Shown: positions 9,550 through 17,935 of the stretch, one piece after another
How positions within the stretch are numbered: the stretch's first letter is position 1
How the letters are laid out: each line of letters starts with the position of its first letter
Translations under genes and position numbers: made by a program
The notes under the pieces: generated by a model
Told to the model about the DNA's origin: nothing
The model's input: the letters and a program-made list of their open reading frames with translations, nothing else
Database searches by the model: none
Source of the DNA: Salinilacustrithrix sp034522155
GTDB lineage: Bacteria; Actinomycetota; Acidimicrobiia; Acidimicrobiales; Salinilacustritrichaceae
Direction of reading: 5' to 3'
Length of the DNA: 64,000 nucleotides
Assembly: GCA_034522155.1 (NCBI GenBank)
Contig: JAXHLP010000005.1
Coordinates: 248,001 to 312,000, forward strand

Positions 9550-10320
9550 ATGGCACTGGTCCGACTCGAACGCCGCGACGATGGGCTCGCCGTCGTCACC
9601 CTCGACAATCCCAAGGTCAACGCGCTGAGTTCGGCACTGCTGACCGAGCTCCGCGACGTCGCCGTCGGCCTCGCCGGCGACCCGCCCCGGGCGGTGTTGG
9701 TCACCGGCGGACCGAAGGTGTTCGCCGCCGGCGCCGACATCAGCGAGTTCGCCGGGCCGGACGAGGCCCGCGCGGTGGGCGGCTGCTTCCTCGAGGCGCT
9801 CGAGGCCGTGGCGGCGATCCCACGTGTGACCGTCGCGGCGGTCGGCGGCTACGCGCTCGGTGGTGGCTGCGAGCTCGCCCTGGCCTGCGATCTGCGCATC
9901 GCCTCCGACCGGGCCCGGTTCGGTCAACCCGAGATCCTGCTCGGCATCATCCCCGGCGGCGGTGGCACGCAGCGCCTGCCCCGGCTCGTCGGAGCCGCGC
10001 GCGCCAAGGACCTCATTCTCTCCGGCCGTCAGGTGAAGGCCGACGAGGCCCTGTCGATGGGACTCGTCGACCGGGTCGTGCCCGCCGACGAGCTCGAGCA
10101 GGCGATGCTCGACTGGGCGCTCGAGTTCGCGGCCGGGCCGTCCGCGGTGGCGGGGCTCGCCAAGCAGGCGATCGATCGCGGTCTCGACGGATCTCTCGCC
10201 GACGGCCTGCGCATCGAGCAGGACCTCTTCGTCGAGTCGTTCCGCACCGACGACAGCCAGACCGGCATCGCCTCCTTCCACGAGCACGGCCCCGGCAAGG
10301 CCGACTTCACCGGCACCTGA
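9550..10320 (+). CDS. Enoyl-CoA hydratase/isomerase family protein
   Basis: The 256-residue crotonase-fold enzyme has oxyanion-hole segments KVFAAGADISEF and GYALGGGCELALACD. Both catalytic acids are present: Glu108 in GGGCE and Glu128 in FGQPEI. It should add water to trans-2-enoyl-CoA in beta-oxidation, although specificity within the crotonase family cannot be read from sequence. The ATG follows the meaB stop by 23 bases. It converges with the GH65 gene across 101 bases without other genes. Confidence 0.9.
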   Translation: MALVRLERRDDGLAVVTLDNPKVNALSSALLTELRDVAVGLAGDPPRAVLVTGGPKVFAAGADISEFAGPDEARAVGGCFLEALEAVAAIPRVTVAAVGGYALGGGCELALACDLRIASDRARFGQPEILLGIIPGGGGTQRLPRLVGAARAKDLILSGRQVKADEALSMGLVDRVVPADELEQAMLDWALEFAAGPSAVAGLAKQAIDRGLDGSLADGLRIEQDLFVESFRTDDSQTGIASFHEHGPGKADFTGT

Positions 10321-10421
10321 ACACGGTTCAGAGGTCACGCCAATAGGGGCGAGCGACATGCCCGGGAACGCCGAACCGCAGGACACCCGGCGTCGCGAAG
10401 CCCGCCTGTTCGCGGGGCCTC

Positions 10422-12848
10422 TCAGTCTGCTGGGCGGGGGATCCGGACCGGGGAGTCCTCGCAGACGAACTCGAGGGGATGGTCCGGATCCTTGCCCTTC
10501 CGGGAGATGGGGACGCCGACCTGGATCGGCACGGGTAGGCCGTCGAGCAGTTCGACGGTGGCGCCATCGGGGTCGACGATGACCTGCAGGCGGGAGCCAT
10601 GCCGTAGCAGGTGGAACCGCAGCGACGACCACGTTGCCGGCAGTCGGGGCGCGAACCGGAGGTGCTCACCGGTGTCGACCATCCCGGTGAAGCCGTGCAC
10701 CATGGTGGCCCACACGCCGGCGGCGTTGGCCACGTGCACCCCGTCGGTGGTGTTGCCGTGCGTGTCGGCCAGGTCGAGGTACAGCGACTGGTGGAAGTAG
10801 TCGAGCGCGAGGTCGGCGTGGCCGGTCTCGGCGGCCACGATCGACTGCACGCAGGCCGACAGTGACGAGTCGCCGGTGGTGATCGGGTCGTAGTACTCGA
10901 AGTTGCGCCGCTTCTCCTCCCGGCTGAAGTGGCGGCCCTGGAGGTACATGGCCAGCACCACGTCGGCCTGCTTGAGGACCTGGTGCCGGTAGATCACCAG
11001 TGGGTGGTAGTGGAGCAGGAGCGGGTACTGGTCGGGTGGCGTGTTGGCGAAGTTCCAGGGTTCGCGGTCGAGGAAGCTGTCGTCCTGGGGATGGATGCCG
11101 AGCTTGTCGTCGTAGGGCAGGTACATGGCGTCGGCGCACGCCTTCCATCGCTGGATCTCCGCGGTGGTGACCCCGGTGGCGCGCTGGAGCGCCTCGTAGT
11201 CGTCCGGGCTCCACTCGGCGAGGAACGACACCGTCCGTGCCGCGTAGCGCAGATTGAATCGGGCCATGACGTTGGTGTACAGGTTGTCGTCGACGACGGT
11301 GGTGTACTCGTCGGGACCGGTGACGCCGTGGATGCGGAAGCGGTCGTTGCCGTTGTGCTCGAAGAAGCCGAGATCGGCCCACATCCGGGCGGTCTCGACC
11401 AGGATCTCGGCACCCTCGTGAGCCAGGAACTCGATGTCCCCCGAGGCGTTGAGGTACTTCTCCAGGGCGAACACCACGGCCGCGTTGATGTGGTACTGGG
11501 CCGTGCCCGCGGCGTAGTAGGCCGAGGCTTCCTCGCCGCTGATGGTCCGCCACGGATACAACGCACCCTGTTCGCTCAGCTCGATGGCCCGCTCGCGAGC
11601 GGCGTCGAGCATCTTCCACCGGAACCGCAGCAGCTTGCGGGCCGCGTCGGGGCTGGTGAACGCCAGGCAGGGCAGCACGTAGACCTCGGTGTCCCAGAAG
11701 TAGTGACCGTCGTAGCCCCCGCCCGTCACCGCCTTGGCGGCGATGCCCTGCTCCTGGGTGCGGGCCGAGGCCTGGGCGAGCTGGAACAGGTTCCAGCGGA
11801 CGGCCTGCTGGGCGGCGTCGTCGCCCTCCAGCTCGACGTCGGTCCGGGCCCAGAAGTCGTCGAGCCACTCCCGCTGCTCACGCTGGAGCTGGGCCACGCC
11901 GGTCTTGGCGGCTCGTTCGATGGTGCGGTGGCACCGGTCGGCCAGCTCCTCGGCCGGGATGCCCCGGGACGAGTGGTACGACACCAGCTTGGTGATGACG
12001 ATGGTCTCGCCCTCGTGGGCCTCGATCGTGAACACCGTCTTGGCCAGATCCGGGCCGACCACGTTCTCGACGTCGTATTCACACGGGGTCTCGATCAGGT
12101 GCCGGTAGGCGCACGCGAGGGTCATGCCGCTGTTTGCGCAGCGGTAGCCGAGCACGACCTCGCCGCCGGTGGTCCCGTCGTCGTCGTGGTACTGGAGTTG
12201 GGGGATCAGCACGCGGTCGTCGAAGGTGCGGCTCTGGCGCGGGTCGCGGCCCTCGCCGAGCGCGGCGTCGGTCACGTGGTACTCGTCCTCGCCGTCCTGG
12301 CGATTGAGGAGCTGGGAGGAGACCACCACCGGCGCCGAGCCCTCGAGCAGCTCGACCTCGAACCGGAGCACCGCGAGGTGGCGATGGGCGAGGCTGATCA
12401 TCCGCTCGGAGCGGACCCGGAGGCGTTTGCCGGCCGGTGTGGTCCACAGCACCTCGCGGTGGGAGGTGCCGGTGCGGAAGTCGAGCGCCCGCTCGTAGTG
12501 GTCGAGGTCGGCCTCGGGCAGCAGCAGCGGCTCGTCGTCGACGTAGAGCTTCATCAGCTTGGCGTCGGGGACGTTGACGATGGTCTGGCCGGTCTTGGCG
12601 AACGCGAACGCGTCCTCGGCGTGCTTGATCGGCCAGGTCTCGTGGAAGCCGTTGAGGTAGGTGCCGTGGGTGTGGGCCTCGCGGCCCTCCGACGGGTTGG
12701 CGCGCATGCCGATGTAGCCGTTGCCGATGGCGAACAGCGTCTCGGTCAGGCCCCGGTCGCGGGCGTCGTGCTCGGTCTCGACCAGGCGCCACGGCTCGAC
12801 GGGGAAGCGGTGTCGGGGGATGGCGCTGGCGGCGGCGCGGATCCTCAC
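10422..12848 (-). CDS. Glycoside hydrolase family 65 disaccharide phosphorylase
   Basis: The 808-residue GH65 enzyme begins with the family pattern LVETEHDARDRGLTETLFAI. The catalytic acid is Glu514 in VTGPDEYTT, and the (alpha/alpha)6 barrel block YDGHYFWDTEVYVLP is intact. Such enzymes split trehalose, maltose or kojibiose with phosphate, giving beta-glucose 1-phosphate plus glucose. The GTG start at 12848 overlaps the pgmB stop as GTGA, and the frame upstream belongs to pgmB's shadow. The upstream beta-phosphoglucomutase would turn the product into glucose 6-phosphate. Which disaccharide is used is undecided. Confidence 0.93.
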   Translation of the reverse strand: MRIRAAASAIPRHRFPVEPWRLVETEHDARDRGLTETLFAIGNGYIGMRANPSEGREAHTHGTYLNGFHETWPIKHAEDAFAFAKTGQTIVNVPDAKLMKLYVDDEPLLLPEADLDHYERALDFRTGTSHREVLWTTPAGKRLRVRSERMISLAHRHLAVLRFEVELLEGSAPVVVSSQLLNRQDGEDEYHVTDAALGEGRDPRQSRTFDDRVLIPQLQYHDDDGTTGGEVVLGYRCANSGMTLACAYRHLIETPCEYDVENVVGPDLAKTVFTIEAHEGETIVITKLVSYHSSRGIPAEELADRCHRTIERAAKTGVAQLQREQREWLDDFWARTDVELEGDDAAQQAVRWNLFQLAQASARTQEQGIAAKAVTGGGYDGHYFWDTEVYVLPCLAFTSPDAARKLLRFRWKMLDAARERAIELSEQGALYPWRTISGEEASAYYAAGTAQYHINAAVVFALEKYLNASGDIEFLAHEGAEILVETARMWADLGFFEHNGNDRFRIHGVTGPDEYTTVVDDNLYTNVMARFNLRYAARTVSFLAEWSPDDYEALQRATGVTTAEIQRWKACADAMYLPYDDKLGIHPQDDSFLDREPWNFANTPPDQYPLLLHYHPLVIYRHQVLKQADVVLAMYLQGRHFSREEKRRNFEYYDPITTGDSSLSACVQSIVAAETGHADLALDYFHQSLYLDLADTHGNTTDGVHVANAAGVWATMVHGFTGMVDTGEHLRFAPRLPATWSSLRFHLLRHGSRLQVIVDPDGATVELLDGLPVPIQVGVPISRKGKDPDHPLEFVCEDSPVRIPRPAD

Positions 12849-13564
12849 GACGGGACCCCGAGCGTCTCGCCGAGGTCGTCGACCACCACGTGGGCGCCGT
12901 GGTCGACCAGTGCCTGCCGGTTGCCGCCCCGATCGACGCCGAGCACCAGCGCGAACCCGCCCGCGGCGCCCGCGGCAACGCCCGACGACGCGTCCTCCAC
13001 CACCGCGGCCTCGGACGGGTCGACGCCGACGAGGCGGGCGGCGTGGAGGAACATGGCCGGGTCGGGCTTGCCGGCGAGCTGCTGCTCGACGGCGGTGATG
13101 CCGTCGACGACGTGGGTGAATCGGCCCGCGAGGCCGGCAGCGGCGAGCACCGGCCGGGCGTTCTTCGACGAGGACACGATCGCCTTGGCCACGCCGTGCC
13201 GGTCGAGGTGGTCGAGCACGTCGACGGTGCCCGGATATGGGTCGACCCCCTCGCGTTCGAGGATCTCGTTGAACAGCGCGTTCTTGCGGTTGCCCATCGC
13301 ACAGATCGTGTCGTCGCCGGGCGGGTCGTCGTGGGTTCCCTCGGGAAGTGCGACCCCGCGTGCCTCGAGGAACGACCGGACGCCGTCGTAGCGGGGCTTG
13401 CCGTCCACGTAGGTCCGGTAGTCCTGCGCCGTGAAGTCCCAGGGCGCGAACAGCTCGGTCCAGGCGTGCTCGTGGACCTCGGCGGTCGGGGTGATCACCC
13501 CGTCGAGGTCGAAGAGCACCGCGTCGTAGCGCTCCCACTCCACGGGGGCGAGGTCGGTCGGCAT
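12845..13564 (-). CDS. pgmB: Beta-phosphoglucomutase family HAD phosphatase
   Basis: The 239-residue HAD enzyme has nucleophile motif FDLDGVI (Asp19, Asp21), motif II in AIVSSSKNA and motif III/IV in GKPDPAMF and VVEDASSGV. In this setting it most likely interconverts beta-glucose 1-phosphate and glucose 6-phosphate. The ATG at 13564 was chosen because HAD similarity starts there; the upstream 40 codons of open frame are not conserved-looking. Its stop overlaps the GH65 start by 4 bases, so the pair is translated as a unit. Its promoter must lie in the structured 247-bp gap before the rhomboid gene. Confidence 0.9.
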   Translation of the reverse strand: MPTDLAPVEWERYDAVLFDLDGVITPTAEVHEHAWTELFAPWDFTAQDYRTYVDGKPRYDGVRSFLEARGVALPEGTHDDPPGDDTICAMGNRKNALFNEILEREGVDPYPGTVDVLDHLDRHGVAKAIVSSSKNARPVLAAAGLAGRFTHVVDGITAVEQQLAGKPDPAMFLHAARLVGVDPSEAAVVEDASSGVAAGAAGGFALVLGVDRGGNRQALVDHGAHVVVDDLGETLGVPS

Positions 13565-13811
13565 CGGCGCCCACTGTAGGGGTGTGAAAGGCCTTGACCG
13601 TCCGCTCCGGCAGGCGGATAGTGGAGGGACAACCCATCGCCGGAACGACCGCTGCGAGGACGCCAGCGGCTCCTCCCGAACCACGACAGCGCTGCGGCGC
13701 TGTGTTCCGAAGAGCCCGGCCGAGCGACCCGCAGGGCCCGTTCCCCCACCGGCCCCCGTGTGACGGGGGCCGGTGCGCGTTTCGGCAGGGGCGCGGGTAC
13801 CGTCGGCGGTC
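13565..13811. promoter_or_regulatory. Structured divergent intergenic region
   Basis: This 247-bp gap separates pgmB (leftward) from the rhomboid gene (rightward) and must hold both promoters. It contains two strong hairpins: a 13-bp perfect stem with a 3-base loop at 13747-13775 (arm CACCGGCCCCCGT), and a 7-bp stem near 13684-13703 (arm ACAGCGC, loop TGCG). Neither is followed by a T run on either strand, so neither is a plain terminator. No riboswitch class was recognised. Confidence 0.5.
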
Positions 13812-14678
13812 GTGACGACGGAGGTGCAGACCTGCTACCGCCACGCTGATCGGCGAGCGGGCGTGCGCTGTCAGCGTTGCGGCCGTCCGATCTGTCCGTC
13901 GTGCATGCACCAGGCCTCGGTGGGTTTCCACTGTCCCGAGTGTGTGAAGGCGGCGGGCCAGCGGGTGTACACGGCCCGCACCATGCAGGCGGCGAACAAG
14001 CCGGTGGTCACCCTGTCGCTGATCGCCGTGAATGTCGCCATCTACCTCGTCAGCACCGTCGGGCGGTTCGGCACCTTCCTCACCGACCCGTCGCAGGAGT
14101 TCGCCACCGACTGGGGGTTGATCGGTCGCGCCTTCGACAGGTTCAACGGTGTGGTCGTCGGCGTCGCCGAGGGGGAGTGGTACCGGCTCGTCACGGGCGG
14201 GTTCCTGCACGGTGGCCTCATCCACCTCGGGTTCAACATGTTCGCCCTGTGGATCCTCGGCCAGGCGCTCGAATCGCCGATCGGGCGCGCCAACTTCGGC
14301 GCGGTCTATGGCTCGTCGCTCCTCGCCGGTTCGCTCGGGGTCATGGTGCTCGACCCCGACAGCCTCACGGTGGGCGCGTCGGGTGCCGTGTTCGGGCTGT
14401 TCGGCTACGCGCTGGTGGCCCAGTGGGCCCGGGGCATCAACCCCTTGCAGACCGGGCTCGGGGCGATCATCGCCCTCAACATCTTCATCACCTTCACGAT
14501 CCCCAACATCAGCATCGGTGGCCACCTGGGCGGTCTGATCGGCGGGGTCGTCGCCGGCGGCCTCATCGACGTGGTCCGTCCTCACCTGAAGCTGCCCGCG
14601 TGGGTCGGGTGGGTCCTGGTGGGGGCGGTCGGTGCGGCGTGCTTCGGCGCCAGCGTCTTCGTCGGTAACGGCGTGTAG
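13812..14678 (+). CDS. Rhomboid family intramembrane serine protease with zinc-binding N-terminus
   Basis: The 288-residue protein's first 50 residues form a B-box-like zinc site (C-Y-R-H, C-Q-R-C, C-P-S-C-M-H and HCPEC). Six or more membrane segments follow from residue 65. The rhomboid dyad is Ser190 in GASGAVFG and His238 in GGHLGG; Asn142 in HLGFNM is the oxyanion residue. It would cut transmembrane substrates within the membrane. The GTG at 13812 fits the start of similarity. A hairpin 30 bases after the stop may end its transcript. Confidence 0.93.
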   Translation: MTTEVQTCYRHADRRAGVRCQRCGRPICPSCMHQASVGFHCPECVKAAGQRVYTARTMQAANKPVVTLSLIAVNVAIYLVSTVGRFGTFLTDPSQEFATDWGLIGRAFDRFNGVVVGVAEGEWYRLVTGGFLHGGLIHLGFNMFALWILGQALESPIGRANFGAVYGSSLLAGSLGVMVLDPDSLTVGASGAVFGLFGYALVAQWARGINPLQTGLGAIIALNIFITFTIPNISIGGHLGGLIGGVVAGGLIDVVRPHLKLPAWVGWVLVGAVGAACFGASVFVGNGV

Positions 14679-14707
14679 GCGCTCGTCGCCGCGCGCAGCC
14701 GCATCGG

Positions 14708-14731
14708 CGACGATTCGTCGGCGAATCGTCG
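14708..14731 (+). terminator. Hairpin between convergent rhomboid and amidase genes
   Basis: Perfect 10-bp stem (arm CGACGATTCG) with loop TCGG, 30 bases downstream of the rhomboid stop and about 180 bases from the amidase stop on the other strand. There is no clear T run, so intrinsic termination is plausible but not proven. Confidence 0.5.
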
Positions 14732-14759
14732 AGGCGGCTTCTGGGCGCCTGGTGTCCCG

Positions 14760-14876
14760 CTGGTGTGCGCTGACAGCCTCGGTGTTCATGCCCCGCCGTT
14801 TGGGAGTGTGGTGCTTCGCTGGTGTGCGCTGGCAGCGCCGGGGTGGGGCCACGCCGTCTGGACGTGTGGCGCTTCG
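14760..14876. repeat. Imperfect tandem repeat, two units of about 58 bp
   Basis: Two adjoining units, 14760-14818 and 14819-14876, both begin CTGGTGTGCGCTG and both end GTGTGG-GCTTCG-like, with several differences between. They lie in the gap between the convergent rhomboid and amidase genes. No coding function was seen. Confidence 0.45.
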
Positions 14877-14907
14877 GCGGCGAAGTCGGGCGAACCCGCA
14901 GCGTCGC

Positions 14908-16122
14908 TCAGGGCGATGCCGACACGGCCGTCTCCACGACGCGGGCGGTGGCGACGAGCAGGTCTTCCCGCCCGTGGCCGGCCACGAGCTGGAGCGACGT
15001 CGCCAGCGCACCGGGTCGGGGGATCGGGAGAACGATCGCCGGATGGCCCGACAGGTTGAGGGCGACGTTGGGCAGGCGGGTGTCGATGCGCAGGGGGTCG
15101 TCGAGCGGCGGTGGCTCGTCGACGATGCCGGCCAGCGCGAGCACCGGCGTCCGCTCGAGTGCAGCGTCGACCTCGGCCCGCCAGACATCGGTGTGGTTCA
15201 GCGCAGCCTCGTAGTCGGCGCGCGGGATCTGCTTCGCCCGTTCGAAGCGGCCCATCACCGCCGGGTCGATCTCGGCGGCGTGGTCTCGGACGAGGTCGGC
15301 GTTGACCTCCAACGCCTCGGTGAAGGCCACCGTGTTGGCGGCGTCGTTGGCGGCCAGCCATCCAGGCAGCTCGGTGGGCACGATCTCGATCCCGGACGCG
15401 GCCAGGGCCGCGTCGATCGCCGCGTCGATGGGAGGGATGGTGCCGGGGAGCCGGAACCGGCCGATCCGGGTCGCTGGCGCGTCGGCGGCCCGGAACCCGG
15501 TCTCGAGCAGCGCCATGCCGGCTTCGACGTCGGCCACACCGGCAGCCATCGGGCCGAGGACGTCGAGCGACGGGGCCAACGGGTGGACGCCGTCGAGCGG
15601 GATCCGTCCGTGGGTCGTCTTGAGGCCGACCGTGCCGCAGCACGCCGACGGCGTCCGGATCGACCCGCCGGTGTCCGTGCCCAGGGCGACGTCGGCCTCA
15701 CCGGTGGCCACCGCCACGGCCGAGCCCGACGACGAGCCGCCCGGGACCCGGGTGGGGTCGAGGGGATTGGTGGGCGTGCCGGTGAACGGGTTGATCCCGG
15801 TGCCGCCGAACGCCAGCTCGTGCATCGTGGTCTTGCCCACGATGCGCCCGCCATTGGCCCTGATGGTGGCGACGCACGCGGCATCGCGCTCGGCCGGCCG
15901 GGCCACGGCGGCCACCGGCTTCGAGCCGCAGGTGGTGGGGAACCCCTCGACGTCGATCAGGTCCTTGACGGCGACGGTCGGGCCGTCGCCGGGTCCAGGA
16001 TCGAGCCGGACGACGAACACGGCCCGCCGGCCCGAGGCAGACATGGCCCGCCGGCCCGAGGCAGACATGGCCCGCCGGCCCGAGGCAGACACGGCCCGCC
16101 GGCCCGAGGCAGACACGCTCAT
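14908..16122 (-). CDS. Amidase signature family enzyme with N-terminal repeat tract
   Basis: The 404-residue amidase has the Ser-cisSer-Lys triad spaced as in the family: Lys53 (TVAVKDLID), Ser130 (VPGGSSSGSA) and nucleophile Ser154 (GTDTGGSIRTPS). It hydrolyses an amide; the substrate is unknown, and no gatB or gatC partner is nearby. The ATG at 16122 overlaps the stop of the SRPBCC gene (ATGA), which fixes the start. Residues 4-35 are four copies of the octamer SASGRRA plus V or M, encoded by a 24-bp tandem repeat. Two of the copies carry in-frame ATG codons, so shorter products are possible. Confidence 0.9.
   Translation of the reverse strand: MSVSASGRRAVSASGRRAMSASGRRAMSASGRRAVFVVRLDPGPGDGPTVAVKDLIDVEGFPTTCGSKPVAAVARPAERDAACVATIRANGGRIVGKTTMHELAFGGTGINPFTGTPTNPLDPTRVPGGSSSGSAVAVATGEADVALGTDTGGSIRTPSACCGTVGLKTTHGRIPLDGVHPLAPSLDVLGPMAAGVADVEAGMALLETGFRAADAPATRIGRFRLPGTIPPIDAAIDAALAASGIEIVPTELPGWLAANDAANTVAFTEALEVNADLVRDHAAEIDPAVMGRFERAKQIPRADYEAALNHTDVWRAEVDAALERTPVLALAGIVDEPPPLDDPLRIDTRLPNVALNLSGHPAIVLPIPRPGALATSLQLVAGHGREDLLVATARVVETAVSASP
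16021..16116. repeat. 24-bp tandem repeat, four copies, at the 5' end of the amidase gene
   Basis: Four head-to-tail 24-bp units (16021-16044, 16045-16068, 16069-16092, 16093-16116). Units 1 and 2 are identical, as are 3 and 4, and the two pairs differ only at the last base (AT or AC). Read in the gene, each unit encodes an SASGRRA-type octamer, and the AT-type units add a Met codon. Near-identity implies recent expansion. Confidence 0.95.
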
Positions 16123-16574
16123 CCCTGCTCGACCCGGTGCTTCAGCCGGCGGAGGTTGCCCTTCCAGATCCGTCGGAGGACGGGCTTGGCCACGAAGCCG
16201 CCGGCCGGGCCGGCCATCCACCACGGGAACTGCATGCGCTCGGTCCACTGGAACCGGGTCCGGCCCGTTCGCCGACCCCGCCGCCGGATCGGCGCCAGTG
16301 TGAAGACCCCGTCGCCGGTCACGAGGCCCACGTGGCGCACGCCCATGGCCTTGCCGGGCTGCCACTCGGTGATCTCCATCACGTCGGTGAGCGAGAACGG
16401 GCCCACCTTCGTGTCGCACTCGAAGGTCGTGCCGACGCCGCTCGTGCGGTCGGACACGAAGCGGATCGCCACGGCGTCGGCCATCCACTCGGTGTGGGTC
16501 GACACGTCCTCGATCGACGCCCAGACCTCCTCGGGTGGGGCGTCGATAACGGTCGAGACGAGGATCCGGGGCAT
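16119..16574 (-). CDS. SRPBCC (START/polyketide-cyclase-like) family protein
   Basis: The 151-residue single-domain protein starts with the SRPBCC pattern ILVSTVIDAPPEEVWASIEDV and contains beta-rich segments such as VGTTFECDTKVGPF, ending in a long basic helix. The fold binds hydrophobic ligands; ligand and function are unknown. The ATG at 16574 was chosen since the open frame upstream runs antisense to rmuC. Its stop overlaps the amidase start by 4 bases. It is divergent from rmuC across 130 bases. Confidence 0.85.
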   Translation of the reverse strand: MPRILVSTVIDAPPEEVWASIEDVSTHTEWMADAVAIRFVSDRTSGVGTTFECDTKVGPFSLTDVMEITEWQPGKAMGVRHVGLVTGDGVFTLAPIRRRGRRTGRTRFQWTERMQFPWWMAGPAGGFVAKPVLRRIWKGNLRRLKHRVEQG

Positions 16575-16704
16575 GCCCGAACGGTAGGTCAGGTGCGTTC
16601 GCCTGGCGGCGTTCCCACCTGGTCCTGCGGGTCGTTCCGACTTCGTCGTCACTTCCCCGTAGCCATCCGCGTTCTTGTCACCACCCGTTCGGATACTGGG
16701 TCCC

Positions 16705-17886
16705 ATGGAGTTGCTCATCCCCGCCGCCATCCTCGCCGGCCTGCTGGCCATCGCCGCCGTGCTGTGGTCCTCGGTCCACGCCGGCCCGGCCGCCACCGAC
16801 GACAACCTGCGCGAGGCCGTCGACCTGGTCGTCGACCTCGCCAACGACAAGCTCGCCGACACCGCGGCCGCCACCACGCGCGAGTTCGACGCCCGCAGCA
16901 CCACCGTCGACCGGTCGGTGGCCGACATCCGTTCCGAGCTGGCTCGGGTCGAGCAACTGGTCGGCCAGCTCCGCAACTCGACGGCCGAGCAGCACGGGAC
17001 CCTGGTCGAGAACCTGCGCCAGGTCACGGCCACCAACACCACCCTCGCCGAGCACACCGACGCCCTCCGCCAGGCGCTGGCCAGCCCGAAGCAGCGGGGC
17101 CAGTGGGGCGAGCGGATGGCCGACGACGTCCTCGCCGCCGCCGGTCTCGTCGAGGGGGTCAACTTCCGGCGCCAGACCGCCATCGAGGGCGGCACCGTCC
17201 CCGACTTCCGGTTCCTGCTGCCCCACGAGCTCGAGCTGCGCATGGACGTCAAGTTCCCGGTGGACAACTATCTGCGGGTGCTCGAGTCCGAGCGCGACGC
17301 CGACCGCGACCAGCACACCAAGGCGTTCGTGCGCGACGTCCGCTCACGGATCAAGGAGCTGGCCGGCCGCGGCTACGTCGACCCGGCCGACACCGTCGAC
17401 TGCATGCTGCTGTTCATCCCCAACGAGTCGGTGTACGCGTTTCTGCATGACGCCGATCCCGAGGTGATCGACGTCGCCCTCGGCCACAAGGTCGTGCTGT
17501 GCTCGCCGGCCACGCTGTTCGCCGTGCTGGCCGTGGTCCGCCAGTCGGTCGAGCAGTTCCGCCTCGAGCGGACCAGCGACGAGATCCTGCGCTGTCTGGG
17601 GTCGGTCACCGACGAGTGGTCCAAGTTCACCGACAGTCTCGACAAGCTCGGCCGCCAGCTCGACACCGCGACCAAGACTTTCGCCGACGAGGTCAACGGC
17701 ACGCGCCGCCGGGTGTTCGAGAAGAGCCTGACCGAGATCGACCGCTTGCGCGATGCCCAGGCCGTCGACGCGGCCGAGACCGCCGAGACGGGCGCGGGCG
17801 ACGCCCTCGTGGCCCGCAAGGCCACCGGCGACGTCCGCCCGCTGCCGGTCGAGTCGACCGATGGCCAGGAGCCGGCTGCCGGCTGA
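16705..17886 (+). CDS. rmuC: RmuC-type DNA recombination protein
   Basis: The 393-residue protein has an N-terminal membrane anchor (ELLIPAAILAGLLAIAAVLW), a coiled-coil stretch (about 30-125) and the RmuC domain, recognised by SPKQRGQWGERMADDVLAAAG, MDVKFPVDNYLR and CMLLFIPNESVYAF. RmuC relates to restriction-endonuclease folds and limits inversions at short inverted repeats in E. coli; its biochemical activity is unclear. The ATG at 16705 was chosen because the anchor starts there. The tail (340-393) is variable and acidic. metG follows 49 bases later. Confidence 0.93.
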   Translation: MELLIPAAILAGLLAIAAVLWSSVHAGPAATDDNLREAVDLVVDLANDKLADTAAATTREFDARSTTVDRSVADIRSELARVEQLVGQLRNSTAEQHGTLVENLRQVTATNTTLAEHTDALRQALASPKQRGQWGERMADDVLAAAGLVEGVNFRRQTAIEGGTVPDFRFLLPHELELRMDVKFPVDNYLRVLESERDADRDQHTKAFVRDVRSRIKELAGRGYVDPADTVDCMLLFIPNESVYAFLHDADPEVIDVALGHKVVLCSPATLFAVLAVVRQSVEQFRLERTSDEILRCLGSVTDEWSKFTDSLDKLGRQLDTATKTFADEVNGTRRRVFEKSLTEIDRLRDAQAVDAAETAETGAGDALVARKATGDVRPLPVESTDGQEPAAG

Positions 17887-17935
17887 ATCCGATCCCAGTC
17901 GGGCCTCGGCCGGCTCGACCCGTATCCTCGGCCCC

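Noticed and set aside
10929..13391. 820-codon rightward frame antisense to the GH65 gene and pgmB
   Set aside because: No motif, biased composition, and the minus-strand genes are certain.
13747..13775. Strong hairpin read as an intrinsic terminator
   Set aside because: It lies between divergent genes and has no T run on either side, so no transcript is expected to end there on present evidence.
12849..15188. Upstream extension of the GH65 frame to 1588 codons, crossing the rhomboid gene
   Set aside because: The extension is antisense to the rhomboid gene and out of frame in pgmB; GH65 similarity starts at the GTG at 12848, which overlaps the pgmB stop.
16021..16116. Possible CRISPR-like array
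   Set aside because: The units are directly adjacent with no spacers, and the tract is in frame inside the amidase gene.
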